DNA from: Dolomedes plantarius
Lineage: Eukaryota > Arthropoda > Arachnida > Araneae > Dolomedidae
Assembly: GCA_907164885.2 (NCBI GenBank)
Contig: OU015498.1
Span: 85,375,642 to 85,439,641 of the forward strand
DNA: 64,000 nucleotides
Direction of reading: 5' to 3'
The position numbers and the translations under genes were made by a program. Position 1 is the stretch's first letter, and every line of letters starts with the position of its first letter. A model generated the notes under the pieces. The model saw only the letters and a program-made list of their open reading frames with translations, did not search any database and was not told where the DNA came from. This document shows positions 12,613 through 23,387 of the stretch, piece by piece.

Positions 12613-12896
12613 GTATGGAGGTTACCTCTTTTACAAGGAGCTGAAATTGAAATGTTTGTACTGACTTTTTCCCCCCTTTGCCTTAGGAGGTCGTTGGGTT
12701 TTTATGTATTAAAAGTTTTGAAGAGATTATCAAGCATGAGAGTTCATGAAAAGTTTCCAACAATAATATGGAATAAATTTTTCCCTTGTGTTTTTTCATT
12801 AAATCCATTAGCTCTTAAAATGCGCAGCAGCTTTGTTCATGTGCTGGAAGATAGTTCAACGGTAAGGGCATGATTTTTCTCTTTCAAAATCTGCGA

Positions 12897-12955
12897 ATTC
12901 GATTACCACGGTTGGCTTGGATGACTGTAGCCATTTGGAATCGGTTTTTGATTGT
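12897..12955 (+). repeat. SINE family B fragment (old)
   Basis: The segments GGTTGGCTTGGATGACTGTA and GCCATTTGGAATCGG correspond to the junction of tRNA head and body in the copies at 35382 and 61345. Confidence 0.4.
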
Positions 12956-13002
12956 TGACATCGGTATATTTTAGCCCTTCTGTTTTAGAGATGACTTTAA
13001 TA

Positions 13003-14411
13003 CACTGCTGGCCACTGTAAATGCAACACCCTGAAGGAAACATGTAAATAACATGAAATTTACAACATGCATTAGCGGAGGTGAGATATGCAAATGATTA
13101 GAATTTCAGCGCAGACGCACATCACGCGCGCCTGTGGTGCCACTTCAAAGCGCAATTTAAGGCTTGGAGATTTCGACGATTTCAAGTTCGGCAATTGTGT
13201 TTTTCTTGTGGTTTTTTCAAAAAAACGATCAATTATGCCTCGTCGAAAACAGCGATCATCTTTTGATCAAGTATCCGAGTTCGACAGAGGAAGGATAGTG
13301 GCCTACCGAGATTGTGGATTATCTTTCAGGGAAATCGGTAGTCGTGTTGGACGAAACCAAACAACTGCAATGCGGATATGTGATTGTTGGATGCAGGAGG
13401 GTACGACGGACCGGCGTGTTCGATCGCATCCACCTCAGCGCACCACTTCACGTGATGACAGGCAAATTGTGCACATGACAGTGACGGATCGCTCAGTCAC
13501 ATCACGAACCATATCACAGCACATGCAGTCTGTAACGCATCATCCCGTGTCTGCGCGCACCATTCGACGCCGTTTACAGCAGAGTGGTCTGTCCGCAAGA
13601 CGTCTATTGCTTTGTCTACCCTTGACGCAGAACCACAGACGTCTCCGCCGCCAATGGTGCGATGACAGAAGGATGTGGACGGCAGAATGGAATGAAATTG
13701 TCTTTACTGGCGAGTCACGCTTCTGTCTGCAACACCACGATGGTCGCATTCGAGTCTGGAGACACCGTGAAGAGAGGATGCTGAACAGCTGCGTTATGCA
13801 CCGCCACACTGGTCCTGCACCGGGTATTATGGTATGGGGCGGTATTGGATATTACTCTCGCACACCTCTAGTACGCATTGCCGGTACTTTAAGCAGCCAG
13901 CGCTACATCTCCGAGGTGTTGGAGCCAGTTGTCCTTCCTTACCTTCAGGGCTTGCCCACAGCCATATTTCAACAGGATAATGCGCAACCACACGTGGCAC
14001 GCATTGTCCAACGGTTCTTCGTCAATCGCCAGATTGAATTGCTTCCCTGGCCGCCTCGCTCTCCGGATCTTTCGCCGATAGAAAACATGTGGTCCACGGT
14101 TGCTCTACGATTGACCCAGATTCCATCCCCAGCTGCCACAGCAGATCAACTTTGGCAACGTGTGGAAGCTTCTTGGTCTGCTGTACCCCAAGAACTCATC
14201 CAAAGTCTCTTTGAATCAATGCCGAGGCGTGTGGCAGCGGTGATCTCCAACAATGGCGGCTACTCTGGCTACTGATTTTGGCAGGAACCACACTTCACAG
14301 AAGTCTATAAATTTAATCATTTGATACTTGGTCAACATGTTATCTGCAAAATAAATTTTGTTGTGATATCTCTTGTCTTTCTTGGTGTTGCAATTTGGGT
14401 GGCCAGCAGTG
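13003..14411 (+). mobile_element. Tc1-like DNA transposon (1409 bp) with TA target site
   Basis: The left terminus CACTGCTGGCCACTGTAAAT starts at 13003. The right terminus read in reverse starts CACTGCTGGCCACCCAAATT and ends at 14411. The termini agree over about 28 bp with a few mismatches. TA lies on both sides (13001-13002 and 14412-14413), the standard Tc1/mariner duplication. The element contains one full-length transposase frame. The sequence just outside its right end is the tail of an older related element. Confidence 0.9.
13235..14275 (+). CDS. Tc1-family transposase, full open frame, first catalytic Asp replaced by Gly
   Basis: A cut-and-paste transposase acting in the nucleus on the terminal repeats at 13003 and 14411. 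The frame is open from 13088. I choose the Met at 13235 (MPRRKQRSSFDQVSEF) because this is where family proteins usually begin and the upstream 49 codons look like leader. That gives 346 residues, normal for the family. Order: helix-turn-helix pair (about residues 10-60 and 70-120), then the catalytic core. Motifs: FTGESRF at residue 157, where the family has an Asp at the Gly position (codon GGC, 13709-13711); FQQDNAQPH (second Asp); SPDLSPIENMW (Glu, 34 residues after the second Asp). No stop or frameshift is present. With the first carboxylate gone the enzyme should be inactive, although the rest looks fresh. A single G-to-A difference would separate GGC from GAC, so a recent mutation or a base-call error is possible. 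Confidence 0.85.
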   Translation: MPRRKQRSSFDQVSEFDRGRIVAYRDCGLSFREIGSRVGRNQTTAMRICDCWMQEGTTDRRVRSHPPQRTTSRDDRQIVHMTVTDRSVTSRTISQHMQSVTHHPVSARTIRRRLQQSGLSARRLLLCLPLTQNHRRLRRQWCDDRRMWTAEWNEIVFTGESRFCLQHHDGRIRVWRHREERMLNSCVMHRHTGPAPGIMVWGGIGYYSRTPLVRIAGTLSSQRYISEVLEPVVLPYLQGLPTAIFQQDNAQPHVARIVQRFFVNRQIELLPWPPRSPDLSPIENMWSTVALRLTQIPSPAATADQLWQRVEASWSAVPQELIQSLFESMPRRVAAVISNNGGYSGY

Positions 14412-14420
14412 TATATATAT

Positions 14421-14653
14421 GACCATCCATGTCTGTCATCCAAGCCCAGTTCGACTCGATGCCTATCCGGGTTAGAGCCGTTTTAGCTGCCAGAACAGGA
14501 AGCTGTGTGTACTAATTTCGGATCCTGTGTACCCCCAAATTTCCTACAAATTTAATCATGTTTTCTTCCTTCTATTCTGTATACATACATCAAGTAAAGT
14601 TTTGTTATTTGCTTTCCTTCCTGGTGTTTCAATTTTAATGTCCAGCAGTGTAG
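14421..14653 (+). pseudogene. C-terminal and 3' end remnant of a second, related Tc1-like element
   Basis: Immediately right of the intact element, a short frame ends at TAA 14513-14515. It encodes QFDSMPIRVRAVLAARTG, the standard Tc1 transposase tail, comparable to LFESMPRRVAAVISNNGG in the neighbour. About 135 bp further lies a 3' terminus (GGTGTTTCAATTTTAATGTC, then CAGCAGTGTA at about 14643-14652) that resembles the neighbour's right end. The first 90% of this element is missing. Either the younger insertion was followed by a deletion or the fragment was already truncated. Confidence 0.65.
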
Positions 14654-14659
14654 ACAGTA

Positions 14660-16485
14660 TTAAGAAATATTGGAGTTCGCAACTCAGAAAAACTGTTAGT
14701 GCTATTAATGATACAAATACCCGTAGTATAGTAAACATCGTTAATCCGGCTTCCACCGTACCGACGCATCTCTCCTACGGCATTTGAGTCAGTTCAGTTG
14801 TACTCTTAAATCCAGATGTGTCATATGCCCTTTGTTCCGACTTTGCTTTACCACTTGGTCAAAGGCTGCTTTAAGCATCAAACTCTTTCTTCAAATTCTT
14901 CAATTGTAAGACTATTTAGAGATGCAAGAATTTTCATCTGTAAATCTCAAGGAACGAAATTTTTAGGCCAAAAGACTTGTTAGCCAGCATACAGTGTACG
15001 AAAAGAACTTCCTGTAAAATTCATCCTGCTCAACTGCTGTGTCTCTCCCGTTGCTTATGATCTAGGTCTATTTTGTTTTCTACTGAGACTTCTGAAAACA
15101 TTTTACATTTAAAGATTCAGACTATATGTCTCTAGATACAGATATATGTTCTTTAAAAATTTCTCTAGAATGAATGCAAATGTTTTACATATAATGTACA
15201 GTGTAAACCAGTCTTGGTTGCGTATAAAAAACAGATTGTTGCGAAAAAGACCTGAAGCGAAGTCATCGTGCGAGCTCGCCTCGTAACCAGGAAATATTCT
15301 GAATGTTATTACATTCTATGTCAATTAGTTTTTTTTTATGCTCGTATTGTAATAAATAGTTTTGAGTTGTGTAAAATAGACTGATATCTTGAGTTCATGA
15401 GTAATTTAGTAATAACTATAATGATTGAGCGTATTCGTTAGACAAGCCGCTCACTGTTTACTTAGGTGAGATTTAGTTTAGTTTTAATAAATCTGCAGAA
15501 CGATCTAAGCAATGGGTCATCTGTGGAACACAGATAAATATGTCATTTACTGTTACATTTGGTTTAAAGTACTATTTCTCCTTTTCTCTCCATTTTTGTT
15601 TGAATCCCGGATAGTTTGGTTACTCGACACTTCTGAAACCCAGGTTCATAGGATGACGAGTATAACCCCTTTGTGCAACTTTTATGAGGCGTTAGATAAT
15701 CTACGTTTAAAAAAAAAACATGAAAGCTACAGACTTAGATAGGAGAGAAAGTGAAGTCCCGGAACAGTAGATTTTCATTGGTTATACGTTTTGTAGAGTT
15801 ACATCCTATGTGTATTAACCTAACAGTGAAAAATCATATTCCATCAACTTAAAAGTGACACGTCTCCCACTGTTCGGCAAAGTTTTATTTCCCCATACCG
15901 ACCCACTACAAAAGCCTACTAAAATGGTTGCCCAAACAGCGATGTCATGGTCGAGCTTTCATTTATGTGCTCTTCGTTTAAGATCAGCTTTAAAAAAAAA
16001 TAAAATAACGTGCCGTGAGCTTCTAATTTGATACATTAATCTTATCTGATGAGATTCATTACTAATAAAGTAACTATTCTCTCATGGTCTGAAGAACGTC
16101 ATCTTCTGAAAAACAAACTTTGGACATATCAGTCGATAACTGAAACGGATCTTTTCAAATTATGTAGTTCTTACTTCATTTTTCCGATAAACAGGAATCC
16201 CATATCGTCTACATAGACGAAATTTGTATCAGTTTTTGGTAGTTTAACCCAAAATTGTCTGTCACCAACTAAACAAAAATAAGTTTTCGCTGCATGTTTC
16301 AATTTTTTATCAGTGAGTTTGGAGATTCAGCACACGGGCAAATCGAAAATATTTTTCTGAGATACGTGATGGACTAAAATTTATCTTAGACCTCGACCTT
16401 CACCTTGAAAGTTGCGTGAGCACGAAATAATTTCGCATCACTGATGCACCTTGTTATTTTGTTTCTAGTTATACGTAGCCTGAGT
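14660..16485. other. AT-rich interval, no gene recognised
   Basis: Short chance frames only. No TE termini recognised. Confidence 0.5.
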
Positions 16486-16486
16486 G

Positions 16487-16650
16487 GTATATTCAGAGTC
16501 AATCACAAATGCATAGAAACTGTAGTAAACGCATTGGTAATGTAGTCCTCATGTTGCTATAGATCTAGTATTCAGTTGTATAGCGGGTTGATTAATTCAG
16601 AAATTCATAACATATTCAATTTATATTTACAACAATAAAATATAATTATA
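16487..16650. repeat. Dispersed repeat F, copy 1
   Basis: Similar in order to 25005-25130 (gtaatgtagtc.tcatgttgct, then agt.gtagtattcagt-type segments). The Tc1-like element at 16653 inserted at its AT-rich right edge. Class unknown. Confidence 0.35.
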
Positions 16651-16652
16651 TA

Positions 16653-17919
16653 CACTATCCTACAATAATGGACCGGACACCAGCGTATTTGCATAAAATC
16701 CGACTGAATGTCGTTTTATGCAAATCTAGTTGTTGCACGTGACCTGTTAAGGTTAAATACTATGCGCAAAGTGCTAATGTCGTTAATTCTGTGTGAAATT
16801 GTGACAATATGTCGAAACGAAAGGGACTTAGTTACTTTGAAAGAGGTGATATAGTTAGTTGTCACATTAGTGTCAACTAACATTAGTGTCAAGTCCATTA
16901 GCGCAATTGTGGTAGAATTATCACATCCACGGTCAACTGTTGGTGATGCGGTGAAGAAGTGGAAGACTGCGGGAGTTGGGACACGAACTGCACACGTTGG
17001 ACATCTCCATAAACTGACCGACCGGGATCGGCGTGTCCTAAAGCGTGAGGTTCGTAAGAACCGCAAGAAACCACTCCAAATCATCAACAGTGAGTTTCAA
17101 CAGGCAACAGGTGTTACGGTGCACCCCAATACTTTGCGGAAAGAACTGCACTTTCTCAATATCCACGGATGTGTCACTGAACATAAACCAAACATCAACC
17201 CATCCAACAAAGCTCGCAGACTCGCTTGTGGTTTGCAACGTCGCAACTGGACTGTGGACCACAGGAAAACTTTTGTTTGGTGCGACGAGTCACGCTACAC
17301 GCTCTTCCAGTCGTATGGGCTTGCTTGGGTTTGGCGAATGCCAGGCGAACGTCTGTTACCCGAGTGCATCGTTCAAACTCTCAAGTTCGGTGATGGTGGT
17401 GTACTTGTTTGGGGAGTGTTTTTCGTGGTATGGCCTTGGACCTTTGCATGTTGTTCCTGGTAAATTGAACGCCGACGCCTACATGAACATTTTGGACAAT
17501 CAGGTTCTTCCTAAGCTCTGATAATTTTATGGAATGCACGAATGTTACTTCCAGGACGACAACTCTCCATGTCATGTTGCAGCCTCTGTCAAGCCGTTGT
17601 TTCAAGATATAGATGTAAAACGTCTTCCCTGGCCTACTCAGAGTTCGGACCTAAACCCTATAGAACATTTGTGGGACGAGTTAGCGAAGCTTACGGACCA
17701 GGGAACCACGTCCAAAATTTACAGCTGAGATGGCGACATTCTTGCAGCAGGAATGGACACAAATACCCATAGTTGTGTATCAAAACCTTGTTGAAAGTAT
17801 GCCCAGAAGGGTTGCTAATGTAATTGCAGCACGTGGGGGGACCATCCCCCTGTTAAAACATGTATTCTTTCCCTTGTACCATCACACCTTGCTGTCCGGT
17901 CCATCATTGTAAGGTAGTG
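16653..17919 (+). mobile_element. Tc1-like DNA transposon, degenerate (about 1.27 kb)
   Basis: The left terminus CACTATCCTACAATAATGGA at 16653 is followed by CCGGACA. The right terminus ending near 17919 reads in reverse CACTACCTTACAATGATGGA, then CCGGACA. TA precedes the left end. The right boundary merges into a (TG)n(TA)n run, so its TA cannot be placed exactly. Confidence 0.85.
16809..17860 (+). pseudogene. Broken Tc1-family transposase (DD34E)
   Basis: It begins MSKRKGLSYFERGDIVSCHI at 16809. After about 23 codons a 16-bp tandem duplication (unit ACATTAGTGTCAACTA, about 16863-16893) causes a frame change and stop. The main stretch then runs to about 17420 with two helix-turn-helix segments (STVGDAVKKW; QATGVTVHPNTLRKEL) and the first catalytic motif CDESRYTLF intact. 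A second frameshift falls near 17420, just after VLVWGVFF. A stop falls at about 17520. The next piece carries FQDDNSPCH (second Asp) and SDLNPIEHLWDEL (Glu, 34 residues on). Further shifts precede the terminal ESMPRRVANVIAARGG. All three catalytic residues survive, so decay is by frame damage only. Confidence 0.85.
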
Positions 17920-17946
17920 TGTGTGTGTGTGTATATATATATATAA

Positions 17947-18790
17947 ATGTAACGAAAAAACGCGTCCTCCTATTAAATTACATTTAACGCGTATTCTAAA
18001 CTATCATTTTGATAAAGCACAACTCCTGTTCCTCTATTCCAACCTAAAAATAATGTAAGTTATAAATTATATTGGCCCGTAAGGCACTTGCAAATCATTA
18101 AGCAGGTATTTGAAATATCTGAATTCAATGACATCCCCCATATATCTGGTCGGAATCCGAGGGCCTCGTTAAATTTGTGTATAATAAATACGACCTGTTT
18201 TCAAATTCTTCCATTTTGGTGAAACGCAGAGCAGCGCGTGATCTAGCAATTAATTAATCCCTGGGAAAACCACGACGTTGGACACCACGCGGCAAAATTT
18301 GACCAATTATGTAATTCCGGCCCCTGGTGGCCAGATCAGAAACAGTTATTTGATAATAGCTTGAACGGAAGACTTCTCTCTCTCTCCTCTCCTAACTCTG
18401 TCATGTAAACAGCTGCTGTCTCCCCACCTCGTCCTGTTGCGGACGCCCCATCTCCACTGATAGTATGTAAGACCTCTTCTCTTCACTCCTAACTCCCTTT
18501 GCATGTAGCTGCTGCAGATCTACTGTCAGATATCATGTTCTCTTTCGGTCAAGTCCGATGGCCACTACAACTAATGCCTTCATAATGGTTCCTGATCAAT
18601 AAAATAGTTGAATGGATGATCTCTGGAATTTGTGCATCTCTTCTCTGGCTTCTGAGCTTTTCTCACCTCCCAATGAGCGACTGCATATGTGTATCAACAC
18701 TTCTTCCCTCGTGCCGACTGCATCTCCAATAAGTTGTACGCAGCTAGTCACCCATTGTGATTATTATCTTTATCTCTCTCACACACACAC
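17947..18790. repeat. Putative LTR-like block
   Basis: It begins TGTAACGAAAAAACGCG directly after a (TG)n(TA)n run, contains a CCAAT and an AATAAA at about 18598, and runs into a CACACA stretch before the GACT repeats. No partner LTR, target duplication or coding sequence is seen. I cannot fix the right end. This could be a solo LTR or simply unique sequence. Confidence 0.25.
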
Positions 18791-18818
18791 TGACTGACTG
18801 ACTGACTGACTGACTGTC
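18787..18818. repeat. (CACA)n/(GACT)n simple repeat
   Basis: A short CA run followed by about six GACT units ending in GTCAG. It may have replaced the 3' terminus of the adjacent mariner. Confidence 0.85.
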
Positions 18819-18869
18819 AGTTTTTAGTGTGAAATAAAACTCAATTTTTTTCCTATTAAAAAATTAACT

Positions 18870-19066
18870 TTAATCAGTCAAATATCTTCCATTCTGTTTA
18901 ATGACCTTTTGCCATCTTTCTGGTAATTTCATAATTCCGCGCTCAAAGAATTTCTGGTCCCTATCAGCAAAAAAACTCAACCAGGTGCGATTTCAGGTCA
19001 TTGTTATTACTGAATTTTTTACCATTTAAAAAGTTTTGTAAACTTCGAAATAAATGATAATCCGAC
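18870..19066 (-). pseudogene. C-terminal part of a split mariner transposase
   Basis: On the minus strand this encodes the tail of a mariner (DD34D) transposase: DYHLFRSLQNFLNGKKFS, DLKSHLVEFF, then after one frameshift KFFERGIMKLPERWQKVI, ending at TAA 18870-18872. The first residues are the SD-Y-HLF end of the third catalytic motif. The matching N-terminal and central part lies at 22322-23133, on the other side of a 3255-bp insertion, and ends exactly where this piece begins. Confidence 0.85.
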
Positions 19067-22000
19067 TGTCGTGAACCCTCTTTCTTTCACCGGTTCACTT
19101 AGGTTCTTTTTCTATGATGGCATGGGGACAAATGAGGTAGCGCACAAACGAGTCGTCACTGTACAAGACGAACTTAAATTTATTTACAACTTTACAACTT
19201 TGTACAGTTTTAGACTTAACATAAAAAATTACAGAAAACACTGAGCACGAGGTGGGTAAGCCTACAACATCGTACCAGACCTCTGCTGTAGTACACTCTA
19301 ATCTAGTTACAGACTAATTAATTCACTGGAGGCGAGATGAGCCTGCTTTATCTCGCCAGACCTCCTAACACTCTGAGAGACGCTATCCCTGTCCCAATAC
19401 TAATCTCAGAATAATTAACCCATCGCCAGACCTAGGATCCCTACTAGTGACGCTCTCTATGTCCCTACTCTAATCTCAGAATAATTAACTAACCAGAGGT
19501 GAGACGATCCTACAATATCTCGCCAGACCTCGGATCCCTACTAGAGACGGTCTCTATGTCCCTATTCTAATCTCAGAATAATTAACTAACCAGAGGTGAG
19601 ACGATCCTACAATATCTCGCCAGACCTAGGATCCCTACTAGTGACGCTCTCTATGTCCCTATTCTAATCTCAGAATAATTAACTAACCAGAGGTGAGACG
19701 AGCCTGCAATATCTCGCCAAACCTCGGATCCCTACTAGAGGCACTCTCTATGTCCCTAGTCTAATCTCAGAATAATTAACTAACCAGAGGTGAGACGATC
19801 CTGCAATATCTCGTCAGACCTCGGATCCCTACTAGAGACGCTCTCTATGTCCCTATTCTAATCTCAGAATAATTAACTAACCAGAGGTGAGACGATCCTG
19901 CAATATCTCGCCAGACCTCGGATCCCTACTAGAGACGCTCTCTATGTCCATATTCTAATCTCAGAATAATTAACTAACCAGAGGTGAGACGAGCCTGCAA
20001 TATCTCTCCAGACCTCGGATCCCTACTAGAGACGCTCTCTATGTCCATATTCTAATCTCAGAATAATTAACTAACCAGAGGTGAGACGATCCTGCAATAT
20101 CTCTCCAGACCTCGGATCCCTACTAGAGACGCTCTCTATGTCCCTATTCTAATCTCAGAATAATTAACTAACCAGAGGTGAGACGATCCTGCAATATCTC
20201 GTCAGACCTCGGATCCCTACTAGAGACGCTCTCTATGTCCCTAGTCTAATCTCAGAATAATTAACTAACCAGAGGTGAGACGATCCTGCAATATCTCGTC
20301 AGACCTCGGATCCCTACTAGAGACGCTCTCTATGTCCCTATTCTAATCTCAGAATAATTAACTAACCAGAGGTGAGACGATCCTGCAATATCTCGCCAGA
20401 CCTCGGATCCCTACTAGAGACGCTCTCTATGTCCATATTCTAATCTCAGAATAATTAACTAACCAGAGGTGAGACGAGCCTGCAATATCTCTCCAGACCT
20501 CGGATCCCTACTAGAGACGCTCTCTATGTCCATATTCTAATCTCAGAATAATTAACTAACCAGAGGTGAGACGATCCTGCAATATCTCGCCAGACCTCGG
20601 ATCCCTACTAGTGACGCTCTCTATGTCCATATTCGAATCTCAGAATAATTAACTAACCAGAGGTGAGACGATCCTGCAATATCTCGCCAGACCTCGGATC
20701 CCTACTAGAGACGCTCTCTATGTCCATATTCGAATCTCAGAATAATTAACAAACCAGAGGTGAGACGAGCCTGCAATATCTCGCCAGACCTCGGATCCCT
20801 ACTAGAGACGCTCTCTATGTCCCTATTCTTAACTAACCAGATAATTAACTAACCAGAGGTGAGACGATCCTACAATATCTCGCCAGACCTCGGATCCCTA
20901 CTAGAGACGCTCTCTATGTCCCTATTCTAATCTCAGAATAATTAACTAACCAGAGGTGAGACGATCCTGCAATATCTCGCCAGACCTCGGATCCCTACTA
21001 GTGACGCTCTCTATGTCCCTATTCTAATCTCAGAATAATTAACTAACCAGAGGTGAGACGATCCTACAATATCTCGCCAGACCTAGGATCCCTACTAGTG
21101 ACGCTCTCTATGTCCCTATTCTAATCTCAGAATAATTAACTAACCAGAGGTGAGACGATCCTACAATATCTCGCCAGACCTCGGATCCCTACTAGAGACG
21201 CTCTCTATGTCCCTATTCTAATCTCAGAATAATTAACTAACCAGAGGTGAGACGATCCTGCAATATCTCGCCAGACCTCGGATCCCTACTAGTGACGCTC
21301 TCTATGTCCCTATTCTAATCTCAGAATAATTAACTAACCAGAGGTGAGACGAGTCTGCAATATCTCGCCAGACCTCGGATCCCTACTAGTGACGCTCTCT
21401 ATGTCCCTATTCTAATCTCAGAATAATTAACTAACCAGAGGTGAGACGATCCTGCAATATCTCGCCAGACCTCGGATCCCTACTAGAGACGCTCTCTATG
21501 TCCATATTCGAATCTCAGAATAATTAACTAACCAGAGGTGAGACGATCCTGCAATATCTCGCCAGACCTCGGATCCCTACTAGAGACGCTCTCTATGTCC
21601 ATATTCGAATCTCAGAATAATTAACTAACCAGAGGTGAGACGATCCTGCAATATCTCGCCAGACCTCGGATCCCTACTAGAGACGCTCTCTATGTCCATA
21701 TTCGAATCTCAGAATAATTAACTAACCAGAGGTGAGACGAGCCTGCAATATCTCGCCAGACCTCGGATCCCTACTAGAGACGCTCTCTATGTCCCTATTC
21801 TAATCTCAGAATAATTAACTAACCAGAGGTGAGACGATCCTACAATATCTCGCCAGACCTCGGATCCCTACTAGTGACGCTCTCTATGTCCCTACTCTAA
21901 TCTCAAAATATTTAACTAACCAGAGGTGAGACGAGCCTGCAATATCTCGCCAAACCTCGGATCCCTACTAGAGACGCTCTCTATGTCCCTATTCTAATCT

Positions 22001-22321
22001 CAGAATAATTAACTAACCAGAGGTGAGACGATCCTACAATATCTCGCCATACCTCGGATCCCTACTAGTGACGCTCTCTATGTCCCTATTCTAATCTCAG
22101 AATAATTAACTAAACAGAGGTGAGACGATCCTACAATATGTCGCCAGACCTCCGATCCCTACTAGGCACGCGACCATTGTGCCTCTTTCTTACTCACAGC
22201 CCGACGATCCCCACTACCCCCTTTCGCTCACGCAGCCAATCCTCTGATTGGTAGAGGGGGGGAGTTTCACGGGGTACAACATTTTTGCTAACAAGCGCTC
22301 CTAGTCAAACATTACACTACA
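19067..22321 (-). mobile_element. 3255-bp LTR-like insertion (probable solo LTR) inside a mariner
   Basis: The insertion interrupts one codon region of a mariner transposase. It starts TGTCGTGAACCC at 19067 and ends ATTACACTACA at 22321, so it has TGT...ACA termini. CCGAC (19062-19066) on the left and CCGAT (22322-22326) on the right fit a 4-bp, or 5-bp with one change, target duplication. On the minus strand an AATAAA lies at 19179-19184 near the end, and a CCAAT-bearing palindrome (CCAATC...GATTGG) lies near the beginning (about 22225-22245). No coding potential is seen. About 2.9 kb of the length is the 97-bp tandem array. The layout (repeats first, poly(A) signal last, minus orientation) fits an LTR with an expanded U3. 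Other element classes are not excluded. Confidence 0.6.
19290..22172. repeat. 97-bp tandem repeat array, about 30 copies
   Basis: The unit period is 97 bp, measured between successive CTGCAATATCTCG landmarks. Each unit contains TTAACTAACCAGAGGTGAGA, ATATCTCGCCAGACC, a BamHI-type GGATCC, and CTCTCTATGTCC. Variants recur in patches (CTAGAGACG or CTAGTGACG; CCCTATTCTAAT or CCATATTCGAAT; GATCCTACA, GATCCTGCA or GAGCCTGCA). The outermost units are the most divergent (19290-19440 and 22130-22172). That pattern fits unequal exchange homogenising the centre. Confidence 0.95.
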
Positions 22322-23133
22322 CCGATGATGCAAGGTCGGGGCTATATGGGGGATGCGACGTCATTTCCCAACTAAGCTCAATAATTTCGTACGTGTTGCT
22401 AAAGATGTATGAGGTCTCGCATTGTCGTGGTAGAACACGATTCCTCTGCGATTTACCAATTCTGGCCTTTTCTCTTTGATTGCTTCCCCCAATTTCATAA
22501 GTTGTTGGCAGTAAACATCTGAGTTGATCGTTTGGTTGCTTGGAAGCAGTTCAAAATACACATCACCTTTGTAATCCCAACAAATTGACAGCATGATCTT
22601 TTTCTGATGCAATTCAACTTTCGATATGGTTTGTGCTGGTTCATCACGCTTGGACCATGATCTTTTTCGATTAATTTTATTGTAGACGATCCATTTTTCG
22701 TCACCAGTGATAATTCGTTTCAAAAAATGGTTTGAAATGCGTATCGTAAATATTGATTTGTGTTGTTAAGTGAATTTCTTTCAATTCATGCGGAGCCCAA
22801 ATGTCGAGCTTCTTAACGAGTCCAAGGCATCTTATGTGATTTTCAATTGTTATGTGTGATACATTTAACCTTTTTGCAATCACTCGCACAGTTATATGAC
22901 AATTCGATTCAATTATGACTTTAATTTTTCATCATCAACTTCAGAAGGTCGACCAGAACGTTGGTCATCTTTAAATGAAAAATCTCCAGAACGAAATTTT
23001 TTAAACCAATTCTGACACGTGCGTTCTGTTAAGCAATCAACACCATAAACTTCACATATCTCTTTGTGAGCCTCAGCCGCCTTCTTGCCTTTATGAAAAT
23101 AAAAAGTAAAATATGTTTATTTTTGCACTCCAT
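22322..23133 (-). pseudogene. N-terminal and central part of a split mariner transposase
   Basis: It starts at the ATG 23131-23133 on the minus strand. Recognisable in order: a helix-turn-helix start (GKKAAEAHKEICEVYGVD in a shifted frame), LTERTCQNWFKKFRSGDF, RSGRPSEVDDE, a stop near 22915, RLNVSHITIENHIRCLGL, then LDIWAPHELKEIHL. A frameshift follows, then the clean 22361-22723 stretch with TGDEKWIVYNKINRKRSW (first Asp), ELLPSNQTINSDVYCQQL and FYHDNARPHT (second Asp). The frame ends near LVGK, and HPPYSPDLASS in the next frame runs exactly to the insertion junction. A 5' terminus lies at about 23280-23312 (on the minus strand, GGAGGGAAAGTAATTTCGGT). Several stops and shifts mean it was probably dead before or after being split. 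Confidence 0.85.
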
Positions 23134-23312
23134 GTTAAAACTGACCATAAACGAACAGTTCTAAATAAAATTACGCGGAATTTGTTTCTATAGTAACCAA
23201 AATTTCTGAGCTGCCAAATCTCAAAAGAAAACAAATTATAACATTGACAGTAGAATAACAAAACAAACATAACGCCATCTATTTGTGGAAACCGAAATTA
23301 CTTTCCCTCCAA
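23134..23312 (-). mobile_element. 5' end of the split mariner (leader and terminal repeat)
   Basis: Leader between the transposase start and the outer terminus at about 23312. The terminal stretch reads on the minus strand GGAGGGAAAGTAATTTCGGT. The opposite terminal repeat was not found near 18820, where a GACT repeat lies instead. Confidence 0.55.
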
Positions 23313-23387
23313 CCCAATATATATGTATGCATGTATGCATGCATATGTATGTATGTATGCATGCATATATTTTCTTATTTATTTTTT

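Noticed and set aside
17381..17605. Minus-strand frame over the second Tc1-like element
   Set aside because: Antisense shadow of the transposase remnant.
19290..22172. CRISPR-like array
   Set aside because: The repeats are directly joined 97-bp units without unique spacers, in a eukaryotic TE context. It is a tandem satellite-type array.
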